Below, in pieces: positions 25,965 to 39,221 of a stretch of DNA of 64,000 nucleotides; within the stretch, counting starts at the first letter, position 1, and every line of letters starts with the position of its first letter. The notes beneath the pieces are model-generated. The model saw only the letters and a program-made list of their open reading frames with translations. It did no database searches and was not told the DNA's origin. The DNA comes from Enterocloster alcoholdehydrogenati (GTDB lineage Bacteria > Bacillota > Clostridia > Lachnospirales > Lachnospiraceae), in the NCBI RefSeq assembly GCF_013282095.1, contig NZ_BLTJ01000008.1, positions 62,001 through 126,000 of the forward strand, read 5' to 3'. The position numbers and the translations under genes are program-made.

Positions 25965-26353
25965 GATTTGGACGAGAAAGTCAGAGCAGGAGAATCCCGG
26001 CGTTTTGAAACGACGGGGAATTTTCAGACGGATCGTGCAGAAGCTAAAAGCAATAATTACGGACCGCCCCAAAGGGGCTAAGGCCATACGGACAGCCGGG
26101 TCCAATGCCGACAGGCAGCTTTGGTTGCCTTATTGATTGAGTTAGAAGCTCAAATTTTATAAGTTGGTTCCTTTTGATAACCAGAATTGCGCAGGCTGCG
26201 CAGACTTGTGAAACGGTCAATAAGAGTGGTAAAAGTAGGATTGCTATATAGACTCTGACACGAAGGATATCCCTGTCAGGAAAGACAGGGGAGGAATGTT
26301 TTCGGGCTTATGAACGCAGGTTTGCACAGATGCTGTGCGGATCTGCGTTTTTT
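25965..26353 (+). ncRNA. Unclassified structured leader RNA or ncRNA ahead of the polyamine operon
   Basis: A stretch of about 390 nt without an open frame lies between a consensus promoter and an intrinsic terminator. Stems readable by eye: CCCG-CGTTT/AAACG-CGGG (25996-26017); GGACC (26061-26065)/GGTCC (26099-26103) enclosing GCCCC/GGGGC (26066-26078); AGGCA/TGCCT (26113-26130); TGGTT/AACCA (26165-26183); TGCGCAG/CTGCGCA (26188-26202). Near the end CTGACA/TGTCAG (26255-26260, 26274-26279) and CCCTGTC/GACAGGG (26271-26277, 26284-26290) share bases and exclude each other. It matches no tmRNA, RNase P, SRP, 6S, T-box, lysine or c-di-GMP consensus that I can recall. Either an independent ncRNA or a riboswitch-like leader of the downstream operon. 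Confidence 0.55.
26313..26353 (+). terminator. Intrinsic terminator at the end of the leader RNA
   Basis: AACGCAG (26313-26319) pairs with CTGCGTT (26343-26349), inner stem GCACAG/CTGTGC, then six T residues. It ends 48 bp before the decarboxylase start, so it would act as an attenuator for the polyamine operon. Confidence 0.85.
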
Positions 26354-26401
26354 ATATTGCCATGAAAACCGGGAAAAGGATACCAAAGGACGGAGGAAAA
26401 T

Positions 26402-27862
26402 ATGAATGGAACACATAGCCGTCTGGATCAGCGCCGTGCGCCGATCCACGAAGCGCTGGAACGATTCCGCCAGATGCGGGTGGTTCCTTTTGATGTGCCG
26501 GGACACAAAAGAGGAAGGGGAAATCCAGAACTGACCGCATTTTTGGGGCAGCAGTGCGTGGGAGTGGATGTAAACAGCATGAAACCTCTGGATAACCTGT
26601 GCCATCCTGTCTCTGTGATCCGTGAGGCGGAAGAACTGGCTGCGGATGCCTTTGGGGCGGCTCATGCTTTTTTGATGGTGGGAGGGACTACCAGTTCGGT
26701 ACAGAGCATGGTGCTGACGGTCTGTAAGCGGGGAGACGAAATCATTCTTCCCAGAAATGTACACCGCAGCGTGCTTAATGCCCTGGTTCTCTGCGGTGCT
26801 GTGCCTGTTTATGTGAATCCGGAGGTGGATCAGCGCCTTGGAATCTCCCTTGGGATGAAACGGGAGCAGGTAGCAAAGGCGATTGCGGAGCATCCGAAGG
26901 CAGTAGCGGTTCTTGTGAATAATCCCACATACTACGGCATATGCAGCGATCTTAGGGCCATTGTGCGTATGGCTCACGATGCAGGTATGCTCTGTCTGGC
27001 GGACGAGGCTCACGGCACCCATTTTTATTTTGGCGGAGGCCTTCCGGTGTCCGCTATGGCGGCGGGAGCAGATATGGCTTCTGTTTCCATGCACAAGAGC
27101 GGAGGCAGCCTTACCCAGTCCAGCCTTCTGCTGACCGGGCCAAATGTCCATTCGGGCTATGTGCGCCAGATCATCAACCTGACGCAGACCACCTCCGGCA
27201 GCTATCTTCTGATGTCCAGCCTTGACATTTCCCGAAGGAATCTTGCCCTGAGGGGACGTTCTATTTTCCATCAGGTATCGGATATGGCAGAGTATGCAAG
27301 GGAGGAAATCAATGCTGTAGGAGGCTATTACGCCTTTGGAAAGGAACTGTGCAACGGAAATTCCATCTTTGATTTTGATGCCACCAAGCTAAGTGTTCAC
27401 ACACTGGATATCGGTCTGGCAGGCATTGAGGTCTACGATATCCTGCGGGATGAGTACGATATACAGATCGAGTTTGGCGATATTGGAAATATTCTGGCGT
27501 ACCTTTCCATCGGAGACCGGCCTCAGGAGGTAGAGCGCCTGGTCAGCGCTCTGGCAGAGATCAAACGGCGCTATCACACCGATGGAACGGGACTTCTCAG
27601 CCAGGAGTATATTGATCCCCAGGTGGCCGCCAGCCCCCAGGAGGCCTTTTACGCGGACAAGATCAGTCTTCCTCTGCGGGAGACGGAGGGGAAGGTGTGC
27701 AGCGAGTTCGTCATGTGTTATCCGCCTGGTATCCCGATCCTGGCGCCGGGGGAGCGGATCACCGCTGAGATCCTGGATTATATCGAATACGCCAAAGCCA
27801 AGGGATGCAATATGACAGGCCCTGAGGACCCGGATATCCTGCATCTGAACGTACTTGCATAA
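26402..27862 (+). CDS. speA: PLP-dependent Orn/Lys/Arg decarboxylase, probably arginine decarboxylase
   Basis: This 486-residue fold-type I decarboxylase is of the short Bacillus SpeA/YaaO type. Diagnostic blocks are VPFDVPGHKRGRG (about 28-40), ADEAHGTHFYF with the PLP-contacting aspartate, and SMHKSGGSLTQSS with the PLP lysine; it lacks the response-regulator-like wing domain of the 700-residue inducible forms. Sequence alone does not separate arginine, lysine and ornithine specificity; the agmatinase encoded two genes on makes arginine to agmatine the likely reaction. GGAGG precedes the ATG. It opens a five-gene polyamine operon and follows the attenuator-like leader. Confidence 0.9.
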   Translation: MNGTHSRLDQRRAPIHEALERFRQMRVVPFDVPGHKRGRGNPELTAFLGQQCVGVDVNSMKPLDNLCHPVSVIREAEELAADAFGAAHAFLMVGGTTSSVQSMVLTVCKRGDEIILPRNVHRSVLNALVLCGAVPVYVNPEVDQRLGISLGMKREQVAKAIAEHPKAVAVLVNNPTYYGICSDLRAIVRMAHDAGMLCLADEAHGTHFYFGGGLPVSAMAAGADMASVSMHKSGGSLTQSSLLLTGPNVHSGYVRQIINLTQTTSGSYLLMSSLDISRRNLALRGRSIFHQVSDMAEYAREEINAVGGYYAFGKELCNGNSIFDFDATKLSVHTLDIGLAGIEVYDILRDEYDIQIEFGDIGNILAYLSIGDRPQEVERLVSALAEIKRRYHTDGTGLLSQEYIDPQVAASPQEAFYADKISLPLRETEGKVCSEFVMCYPPGIPILAPGERITAEILDYIEYAKAKGCNMTGPEDPDILHLNVLA

Positions 27863-27879
27863 GAAGAGGAGAAATGAAC

Positions 27880-28737
27880 ATGGAAATGTGGTTTTCTGAA
27901 TTTCATACCCCGGATGTCAAGCACAGCATCCGTGTCAACCGCCAGCTTTATTCCAGACAGAGTGATTATCAGCGCATCGATATCTTTGAGACGCCGGAGT
28001 TCGGCCGGGTGCTGACCCTGGACGGCAATGTGATGCTGACTGAGCGGGATGAATTTATCTACGATGAAATGATCACCCATGTGCCGATGTCGGTTCACCG
28101 GGAGGCCAAGGATATCCTGGTGATCGGAGCAGGAGACGGAGGCGTGGTGCGGGAATTGACCCGCTATGACCGGGTGGAGCGCATTGATCTGGTGGAGATG
28201 GATCCCCAGGTGGTAGAGGCCTGCCGCGCCTACCTTCCGGGAAATGCCTGCCGGATGGATGACCGCCGGGTTCACATATACTTTGAAAATGCCCTTAAAT
28301 TCATCCGACGGAGGGAGGAGCGCTACGATCTGATCATTGTAGACTCATCTGATCCCTTCGGGCCTTCTGAAGGACTCTTTACCCGTGAGTTTTACGGCAA
28401 CTGCTTTAATGCCCTGCGCCCGGACGGAATCATGGTAAACCAGCAGGGAAGCCCTTTCTATGCGGAGGATGCCAGTGCCATGCAGCGCAGCCATAAGCGC
28501 ATTGCCAGCACCTTCCCTATCAGTAAGGTATACCAGGCCCATATCCCTACCTTTGCGGCAGGATACTGGCTGTTCGGCTTTGCCAGCAAGAAATACCATC
28601 CTATCGACGATCTGGACGCTGCAGCCTGGAACGGGCTGAATATGCGCACCCGGTACTATACCACCCGGCTTCATGTGGGCGCCTTTTACCTGCCGGCGTT
28701 CCTGGAAGAAATGCTGAGAGAAGTGGAGGAACGATGA
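27880..28737 (+). CDS. speE: Spermidine synthase-family aminopropyltransferase
   Basis: This 285-residue protein has the SpeE fold: N-terminal beta domain (MEMWFSEFHTPDVKHSI...), then the nucleotide-binding GAGDGGVVREL (GGGDGG in most relatives) and the catalytic DSSDPFGPSEGLF. It transfers an aminopropyl group from decarboxylated SAM to an amine such as putrescine, releasing MTA. The acceptor could also be agmatine. GAGGAG is 8 nt before ATG 27880; an ATG two codons earlier is too close to it. Its donor requires a SAM decarboxylase (speD), which is not in this operon. The stop overlaps the agmatinase start. Confidence 0.92.
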   Translation: MEMWFSEFHTPDVKHSIRVNRQLYSRQSDYQRIDIFETPEFGRVLTLDGNVMLTERDEFIYDEMITHVPMSVHREAKDILVIGAGDGGVVRELTRYDRVERIDLVEMDPQVVEACRAYLPGNACRMDDRRVHIYFENALKFIRRREERYDLIIVDSSDPFGPSEGLFTREFYGNCFNALRPDGIMVNQQGSPFYAEDASAMQRSHKRIASTFPISKVYQAHIPTFAAGYWLFGFASKKYHPIDDLDAAAWNGLNMRTRYYTTRLHVGAFYLPAFLEEMLREVEER

Positions 28738-29618
28738 TGCTTTACCCAAATATTGAAACATTTATCGGCTGTGAGAGCAGCTATGAGGAGGCAGACATGG
28801 TGCTGTACGGAGCGCCCTTTGACTCCACCACAAGCTACCGTCCGGGAGCCAGGTTCGGCCCTGCGGCCATACGCCACGAGAGCTACGGGCTGGAGACCTT
28901 CAGCCCTTATCAGGAGGCGGATCTGTGCGACTGCCGGGTCTTTGACAGCGGGGATATGGAGCTGTGCTTTGGCAGCAGCGAGGCGGCTCTGGCGGATATC
29001 GAGGCCAGGGCAGAGCAGATTCTTTCAGATGGGAAATTCCCCCTTTTATTAGGCGGAGAACATCTTGTGACCCTGGGTGCTGTGAGAGCTGTCTTAAAGC
29101 GCCATCCTGACCTGCATATCATACATTTTGACGCCCATGCAGATCTGCGGGACGATTATCTGGGAGCCGGACTGAGCCACGCCTGTGTGCTGCGCCGCTG
29201 CCATGACCTGATGGGAGACGGGCGCATCCACCAGTTCTGCATCCGCAGCGGCGACCGCAGCGAGTTTGAGTTTGCAAAGCAGCATACAGATATGCACCGG
29301 TTTGATTTCTCGGGTCTTGAGGAATTGACAAAGCGTCTGGCTAAGGCAGGGACGCCTGTGTATCTTACCATTGATCTGGACTGTCTGGATCCCTCCTGCT
29401 TTCCCGGAACAGGAACGCCGGAGGCGGGCGGCATAAGCTTTATGGAGCTTTTAAACGCCATCCGCACTGTGACCAAAGTCAATATCGCAGGAGCGGATAT
29501 AAATGAACTGGCTCCCATGCTGGATGCCAGCGGCGTTTCCACCGCTGCGGCCTGCAAGGTGCTGCGGGAGCTGATACTTGCCCTGAATATCAGGGATGAG
29601 GGCAGACTTTATCGGTAG
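28734..29618 (+). CDS. speB: Agmatinase (ureohydrolase family)
   Basis: A 294-residue binuclear manganese hydrolase of the arginase/agmatinase family. The metal ligands are in GGEH, FDAHADLRDD and the DLDCLDPSCFPGTGTPE block, all intact. Expected reaction: agmatine to putrescine and urea; aminopropylagmatine to spermidine and urea is an alternative given the neighbours. The start codon overlaps the speE stop (ATGATG, two possible ATGs 3 nt apart), implying translational coupling. Confidence 0.92.
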   Translation: MMLYPNIETFIGCESSYEEADMVLYGAPFDSTTSYRPGARFGPAAIRHESYGLETFSPYQEADLCDCRVFDSGDMELCFGSSEAALADIEARAEQILSDGKFPLLLGGEHLVTLGAVRAVLKRHPDLHIIHFDAHADLRDDYLGAGLSHACVLRRCHDLMGDGRIHQFCIRSGDRSEFEFAKQHTDMHRFDFSGLEELTKRLAKAGTPVYLTIDLDCLDPSCFPGTGTPEAGGISFMELLNAIRTVTKVNIAGADINELAPMLDASGVSTAAACKVLRELILALNIRDEGRLYR

Positions 29619-29656
29619 ATCCGAAACCTAATATTTTTATATAAAGGAGATCATTT

Positions 29657-30915
29657 ATGAGTAGAGTTCTTGTTATCGGCTGCGGCGGCGTAGCCAGCGT
29701 AGCGATCCAGAAGTGCTGTCAGGTCAGCGAGGTATTTACAGAGCTGTGTATTGCCAGTCGCACCAAATCCAAGTGTGATGCCCTGGCAGAGAAGCTGGAG
29801 CCTGTTACAAAAACAAAGATTACCACAGCCCAGGTGGATGCGGATGATGTGCAGCAGCTGATCCGCCTGATCCGGGAATATAAGCCGGAGCTTGTGATGA
29901 ATATTGCCCTTCCATATCAGGATCTGACCATCATGGACGCTTGTCTGGCCTGCGGCGTCAACTATATGGATACGGCTAATTATGAGCCTGAGAATATCGA
30001 TGATCCCAAGTGGAGGGAGATTTACGAAAAGCGCTGCAGGGAAGAGGGATTTTCTGCATACTTTGATTATTCCTGGCAGTGGGCTTATAAGAAAAAGTTC
30101 GAGGAAGCAGGACTTACGGCCCTGTTAGGCTGCGGCTTTGATCCCGGCGTGACCCAGGCGTACTGCGCCTATGCGGCAAAGCATGAATTTGATTCCATTG
30201 ACACCATTGATATCTTAGACTGTAACGGGGGCGACCACGGCTATGCATTTGCCACCAATTTTAACCCTGAGATCAACCTGCGTGAGGTTTCCGCTCCGGG
30301 AAGCTACTGGGAGGACGGCCATTGGATTGAAATTCCGGCCATGAGCATTAAGAGGGATTATACGTTTGATCAGGTGGGACAGAAGGATATGTATCTTCTG
30401 CACCATGAGGAGATTGAGTCTCTGGCAAAGAACTTCCCGGATGTAAAACGGATTCGTTTCTTTATGACGTTTGGACAGAGCTATCTGGATCATATGCGCT
30501 GTCTGGAAGATGTAGGTATGCTGGGAACAGCTCCGATCCAGTACAATGGACAGGAAATCGTGCCGATTCAGTTTTTAAAGGCGCTTCTGCCCGACCCTGC
30601 CAGCCTTGGCCCACGCACGAAGGGAAAGACAAACATCGGCTGTATCTTTACAGGAACCAAGGACGGACAGCCAAAGACCTATTATATCTATAACGTATGC
30701 GATCATCAGGAGTGTTACCGTGAGGTAGGCAGCCAGGCCATCAGCTACACCACTGGTGTTCCGGCAATGTGCGGCGCTCTTATGCTGCTGACGGGAAAAT
30801 GGAGCAGACCAGGCGTATATACGGTGGAGGAGTTTGATCCGGATCCCTTCTTGGATGCATTGGATCAGTACGGTCTGCCGCGCAGCGAAAGCCACGCTCC
30901 GGCGCTGGTGGACTG

Positions 30916-30916
<1 letters not shown>
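29657..30916 (+). CDS. Carboxy(nor)spermidine dehydrogenase, saccharopine dehydrogenase family
   Basis: This 419-residue NADPH enzyme starts with the Rossmann loop VLVIGCGGVASVAIQKC and has the family blocks NIALPYQDLTIMDAC, GVNYMDTANYE and GCGFDPGVTQAY. Family members join L-aspartate semialdehyde to putrescine (carboxyspermidine), diaminopropane (carboxynorspermidine) or agmatine (carboxyaminopropylagmatine). The adjacent decarboxylase gene, overlapping by one base, secures the polyamine assignment over lysine metabolism. Which amine is used is not visible in the sequence. AAAGGAG precedes the ATG by about 8 nt. Confidence 0.9.
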
Positions 30917-35505
<4,589 letters not shown>

Positions 35506-35570
35506 AATGTAATCCTCCTGATTTAGTATTTTAAATGTGACTGTCCCATCCTGAATGGTTGCTTTTTAAA

Positions 35571-35630
35571 TAAAAATACCCGAATCGGGAAACGGTGCGG
35601 CAGGCGCAGAGCCGTTTCCTGATCCGGGTA
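35571..35630 (-). terminator. LicT-controlled terminator before bglP
   Basis: On the minus strand ATACCCGGATCAGGAAACGG pairs with CCGTTTCC...GATTCGGGTAT, followed by TTTTTATTT. Its left arm shares bases with the 3' end of the RAT element, the classic mutually exclusive arrangement. Confidence 0.85.
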
Positions 35631-35665
35631 TAGCCTTTTTACTGTAAAGAAAAAGTAACAATCCC
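35627..35665 (-). promoter_or_regulatory. RAT antiterminator site before bglP (extended apical stem)
   Basis: On the minus strand GGATTGTTAC (ends near 35664) and GGCTATACC (35635-35627) form the conserved lower part of a ribonucleic antiterminator. Between them CTTTTT and AAAAAG form a longer upper stem than in the standard 29-nt RAT. LicT binding would stabilise this hairpin and prevent the overlapping terminator. Confidence 0.85.
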
Positions 35666-35690
35666 TGTTTTATACGGTTTTGCAGGGCGC

Positions 35691-36536
35691 TCATGCGACA
35701 GGCATGGTCACCCGTTTGATATGCACGGTGAGGAAGATCAGCTCATCTTCGGTCAATTCCTGGCCAAACTCCCGCTTCATATAATCCCTTATCTTTAAGG
35801 TGCACTGGTATTCGTTCCGATACCGTTCCTTTAATATGAGCAGAAAGCTTTTATCGTCCTCGTCCAGCTCCTCGCCGTTAAAAACCCGCTGGACAAAGAA
35901 TTTCAGATGAGTGATAAAACGTTCATAATGGAGGGAATACTCATCCAGCTCCATCTGATAGTGATATTTGACGATGCTTACAATGTTCTGAATGATACGG
36001 GTCATCTCTGTGATCTGGCTCATGGTTCCTAATTCCATGGATGCGTTGACCAGATGCAGGGCAATAAAACCGGCTTCATCTTCCGGCAGTTCTACACCAA
36101 GCCTTTTACGGATTATGGATAAGGCTTCCCTGCCTACCAGAAACTCGTGGTTGTAGAACCGCTTGATCTCCCAGAGGAGCGCATTTTTCAGGACAATACC
36201 CTCTGCGGCCCGGTCAATGGCATAGCTGATATGATCGGTGAGAGTCAGATAGATCCGGTCGCCGAGCTTTTTTCCCAGAGAAGTCCTTGCAAAGCGGATG
36301 ATCTCATTGGTTACCTGAACACGCTCCAGAGGAATGCGGCTTAAAAGCTGTACCAGATGGCTGGACTGCGCCGGATCTTCCGCAATATAGATTTTTTCGA
36401 TCAGGGCTTCATCAATGGGATCGCCCGGTTTCTTTTTAAAGCCCAGACCGCACCCCATGATCAGGATCTCCTGTCCGCTTTCATTGTGAGATCGGATCAG
36501 GTTATTGTTGATTACCTTTTCAACCGTTATCGTCAT
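35691..36536 (-). CDS. licT: LicT/BglG-family transcription antiterminator
   Basis: This 281-residue protein has the RNA-binding CAT domain (1-55, MTITVEKVINNNLI...) and two PTS regulation domains (about 65-170 and 171-281) with the regulatory histidines in LTDHISYAIDRA, ALHLVNA, HYERFITHLKFF and LTVHIKRV all present. The PTS phosphorylates it to couple antitermination to sugar supply. Two RAT/terminator elements, before licT itself and before bglP, are its likely targets, so it is autoregulated. Confidence 0.95.
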   Translation of the reverse strand: MTITVEKVINNNLIRSHNESGQEILIMGCGLGFKKKPGDPIDEALIEKIYIAEDPAQSSHLVQLLSRIPLERVQVTNEIIRFARTSLGKKLGDRIYLTLTDHISYAIDRAAEGIVLKNALLWEIKRFYNHEFLVGREALSIIRKRLGVELPEDEAGFIALHLVNASMELGTMSQITEMTRIIQNIVSIVKYHYQMELDEYSLHYERFITHLKFFVQRVFNGEELDEDDKSFLLILKERYRNEYQCTLKIRDYMKREFGQELTEDELIFLTVHIKRVTMPVA

Positions 36537-36600
36537 CTGCTGTCTCCCAGGCTGTGCCTGTGAGTGGTGCAGCAGCCCTCAAAAGTAAGGTTTATGGTAC

Positions 36601-36665
36601 AAAAAAAGACTACTGCCCCTTTGACCCAATGAAACAAACCTTTCAATGATAGCAAAGTGGTATAG
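36601..36665 (-). terminator. LicT-controlled terminator before licT
   Basis: On the minus strand GGCTAT...CC..CTTTG pairs with CAAAGGGGCAGTAGTC (with a small internal loop), then a run of seven T residues. The left arm overlaps the RAT element. Confidence 0.75.
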
Positions 36666-36687
36666 CCTGCTTAACCAGTAACAATCC
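36659..36687 (-). promoter_or_regulatory. RAT antiterminator site before licT
   Basis: A textbook 29-nt RAT on the minus strand: GGATTGTTACTGG, loop, CAGGCTATACC. It is almost identical in its conserved positions to the Bacillus licS and E. coli bgl sites. Confidence 0.9.
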
Positions 36688-36701
36688 ATTTACTGTCTAC
36701 A

Positions 36702-36730
36702 ATATTACCAGATAAAAGAGGATATGTCAA
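36702..36730 (-). promoter_or_regulatory. Promoter of the licT operon
   Basis: On the minus strand TTGACA (36730-36725), 17 bp, TAATAT (36707-36702). Transcription would start about 8 nt before the RAT. Confidence 0.75.
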
Positions 36731-36777
36731 TCTGCTTTCGTGAACTTTTTGCCGGAAATTAACGGAAGAAAGCCGGA

Positions 36778-36806
36778 TTGAAGTAGTTCTTTGTTCCGTA
36801 TATACT
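36778..36806 (+). promoter_or_regulatory. Promoter of the LicR-type activator gene
   Basis: TTGAAG (36778-36783), 17 bp, TATACT (36801-36806), divergent from the licT promoter with the -35 boxes about 50 bp apart. Confidence 0.65.
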
Positions 36807-36914
36807 AGAGTGCATAGAGAACCTTTCTGTTAGTTGTGATCCGCATACAGGTGTGTGCTCCCGATATTCGGATTGCGATACTTACACATACCACAGGGAT
36901 GGGAGGGATGCTGT

Positions 36915-38825
36915 ATGCAGATGGATGGGCGGCTGGATACACTGCTGTCGGTTCTGTCAGAAGAAGAATATGTGAATCTTGACACTGCGGCAAAGAAACT
37001 GCAGATCAGTCAGAGAACTGCCCGAACGCTGGTGAGCCAGCTTGGCGAGCTGCTGGAGCGTCACGGCGCAGCCATCGAGCGCCGCAGAGGCCATGGCATT
37101 CGGATCATGGTCAGAGACAGGGGACCGTATCAGGAATTTGTAAAAAGAAAGACAACCGTGCTGCACCCGGAAACGGGAAAGCAGAGAACCGAGTTTATCC
37201 TGGCCCGGTTTTTCTCCTCATCCTCTTATGTAAAGGCAGAAGAGTTGTGTGAACGGCTGTTTGTATCCAGGAAAACCTTATCACTGGATCTGAAAAATGC
37301 AGAGCAGTATCTGAACCGCCATCATCTGGAACTGGAGCGAAAGCCCTACTACGGACTGCGGCTGTGGGGAGATGAATTTTCCATACGGCTCTGCCTGAGC
37401 GCCATTTTTCATGAATTCAGCGATCAGTGGTTTAAAGAGATTTACAGCGGGTTTAAAGATCCAGACCTGATCCGCAGGGAGATCTTAAACAGCGTCAGAC
37501 AATGCGGATTTACCATTTATGAAATGGATATACCGAATATGGTGCTCCAGATCCAGATCGCCCTGTACCGGCAGGAGCGGGGGTATGTTGTCAAAATGGA
37601 GGATATGGCCCATGGAGACCTTTTGAGGGAAAGCGATATACAGGCAGCCCGCCTGTGCGCACAGGGACTCAAAGATGCCCTGGGGGTAAATATACCAGTT
37701 CCTGAGATCAAGTATATGGCGATTCAGCTCCTTGGGAAGAAGAAGGTTCTGGCAGGCGACCGGAGCAATGTATTTATAGACATGGAGATCAACCAGCTGG
37801 TAAACCGTATGCTGGAAAGCGTTCATCAGGCCTACAGCCTGGAGCTTGGATCAGATTTTGATCTGAATACATCCTTAAGGCAGCATATGGTTTCCCTGCG
37901 CATCCGCCTTCAGTACCGTTTGAAAATGGACAATCCGCTCTTAAGGGAAATTAAAGAGGTCTACAGCTTTCCCTATGCCGTGGCCGCCCATGCCTCTACG
38001 GTGCTGTCAGAATATTTTCACACCATAGTGCCTGAGGAGGAAATCGGCTATCTGGCTCTGTGCTTTGCTCTTTCCCTAAAGCGTCAGGACAGGCAGCGGC
38101 ATAAGAGAAATATCCTTCTTGTATGTGCCTCCGGGGCAGGAAGCGCAAAGCTGTTTGAATACAGGTTCCGGGAAATGTATGGAGATTATCTGGATCGGGT
38201 GGAGACCTGTGAGATCGGTTCCCTGGCTTCCAGAGATTTTTCGGATATCGATTATGTATTTTCCACAGTGCCAATCAAGGCTCGCATACCGGTTCCCGTC
38301 TGCCAGGTTCAGTATTTCTTTGACCGGCACAATGCGGGAGAGGTAGAGCGCATCCTGAAGCATGACTGCGGCAGCAGCATAAAATCCTGTTTTGATCCGG
38401 AGCTTTTTTTTACAGATATAAAGGGAAATTCAAGAGAAGAAATCCTTCATGAGCTGTGTCAGAGGGTAAAGAAAGTGAGAGGCATACCGGAGGATTTTGA
38501 GGAATCCGTGCTTAAACGCGAGAACCTGATGCAGACAGACCTCTGCCGTCAGATAGCCATTCCCCATCCTTACCGCCCGGTCACAGAGGAGACCTTTGTA
38601 TGTGTGGCCGTGCTGGAAAAGCCGGTGTTCTGGCATATTTACGAGGTTCAGATCGTGTTTCTTCTGTCGGTTTCCGTCAAAAGGGAGAATCTGGAAGAAT
38701 TTTACAGTATAGCGCCCCGTTTCATGATGGATGAGCGCTGTATGAACCGTCTGATCCAGACAAAAAGCTATGATACCCTGATGGAGATTATTGACTGGGC
38801 GGAGCAGGATGAAGCATCTTCTTGA
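36915..38825 (+). CDS. LicR/MtlR-type PRD transcriptional activator with EIIB- and EIIA-like domains
   Basis: This 636-residue regulator has two N-terminal DNA-binding helix-turn-helix units (about 5-60, with AAKKLQISQRTARTLV, and about 85-145, with VSRKTLSLDLKNAE), two PRDs (about 165-390), an EIIB-like domain (VCASGAGSAKLFEYRF, about 400) and a C-terminal EIIA-like domain with the histidine in IAIPHPYRP. PTS phosphorylation of PRD, EIIB and EIIA sites tunes such activators. GGGAGGG lies 7 nt before ATG 36915. The PTS genes and GH1 enzyme that follow are the probable targets. Confidence 0.92.
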   Translation: MQMDGRLDTLLSVLSEEEYVNLDTAAKKLQISQRTARTLVSQLGELLERHGAAIERRRGHGIRIMVRDRGPYQEFVKRKTTVLHPETGKQRTEFILARFFSSSSYVKAEELCERLFVSRKTLSLDLKNAEQYLNRHHLELERKPYYGLRLWGDEFSIRLCLSAIFHEFSDQWFKEIYSGFKDPDLIRREILNSVRQCGFTIYEMDIPNMVLQIQIALYRQERGYVVKMEDMAHGDLLRESDIQAARLCAQGLKDALGVNIPVPEIKYMAIQLLGKKKVLAGDRSNVFIDMEINQLVNRMLESVHQAYSLELGSDFDLNTSLRQHMVSLRIRLQYRLKMDNPLLREIKEVYSFPYAVAAHASTVLSEYFHTIVPEEEIGYLALCFALSLKRQDRQRHKRNILLVCASGAGSAKLFEYRFREMYGDYLDRVETCEIGSLASRDFSDIDYVFSTVPIKARIPVPVCQVQYFFDRHNAGEVERILKHDCGSSIKSCFDPELFFTDIKGNSREEILHELCQRVKKVRGIPEDFEESVLKRENLMQTDLCRQIAIPHPYRPVTEETFVCVAVLEKPVFWHIYEVQIVFLLSVSVKRENLEEFYSIAPRFMMDERCMNRLIQTKSYDTLMEIIDWAEQDEASS

Positions 38826-38895
38826 ATGACGAGAGGCATTCAGACGCCCCGTCCTGAATAGTTACAAATAATTTAAATACCAGGAGGTAATGATT

Positions 38896-39219
38896 ATGGG
38901 AACGATTAGAGTTTTATTATGCTGCGGAGCCGGATTTTCAAGCGGTTTTCTGGCACAGAAGGCAAGACAGGCCGCAAAAAAGAAAAAGCTGGACATGACC
39001 GTTGAGGCAAGAAGCGAGAGTGTGGTAAGCGAGTACATGGACAAGATGGATGTGCTGATGGTAGGTCCCCATTACGCAAGTGCGGTTCCAAAACTGAAAG
39101 CAGAGTGCGAGCCTTATGGAATCCAGGTAGAACTGATCCCGGCAGAGATATACTCTTCTCTGGATGGCGCGGCGCTGGTTGAGCTGGCAGAACAGGTAGC
39201 GGCCAGAAAGGACGGATAA
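38896..39219 (+). CDS. PTS lactose/cellobiose-family EIIB
   Basis: This 107-residue EIIB has the phosphorylated cysteine in VLLCCGAGFSSGFLAQ at the N-terminus, with an adjacent second cysteine, and MVGPHYASAVPKL in the middle. It relays phosphate from EIIA to the incoming beta-glucoside. AGGAGG lies 8 nt before ATG 38896; ATG 38890 is too close. It follows the activator gene by 70 nt and precedes EIIC with a 2-nt gap. Confidence 0.92.
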   Translation: MGTIRVLLCCGAGFSSGFLAQKARQAAKKKKLDMTVEARSESVVSEYMDKMDVLMVGPHYASAVPKLKAECEPYGIQVELIPAEIYSSLDGAALVELAEQVAARKDG

Positions 39220-39221
39220 GC

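Noticed and set aside
26041-26130. A c-di-GMP-I (GEMM) riboswitch in the polyamine leader, because of the stretch around AGCCGGGT
   Set aside because: The first half of the GEMM consensus (GCAAAC and GACGCAAAGC) is missing and the pairing around the stretch is different.
25965-26353. tmRNA, RNase P RNA or SRP RNA in the same gap
   Set aside because: No tRNA-like ends with CCA, no GAGGAAAGTC/ACAGAA pair of RNase P, and no GGAAGGAAGCAGC-type SRP loop.
26276-27271. A 331-codon open frame on the minus strand
   Set aside because: It is the antisense shadow of the decarboxylase gene; its product has no family features and it has no ribosome site.
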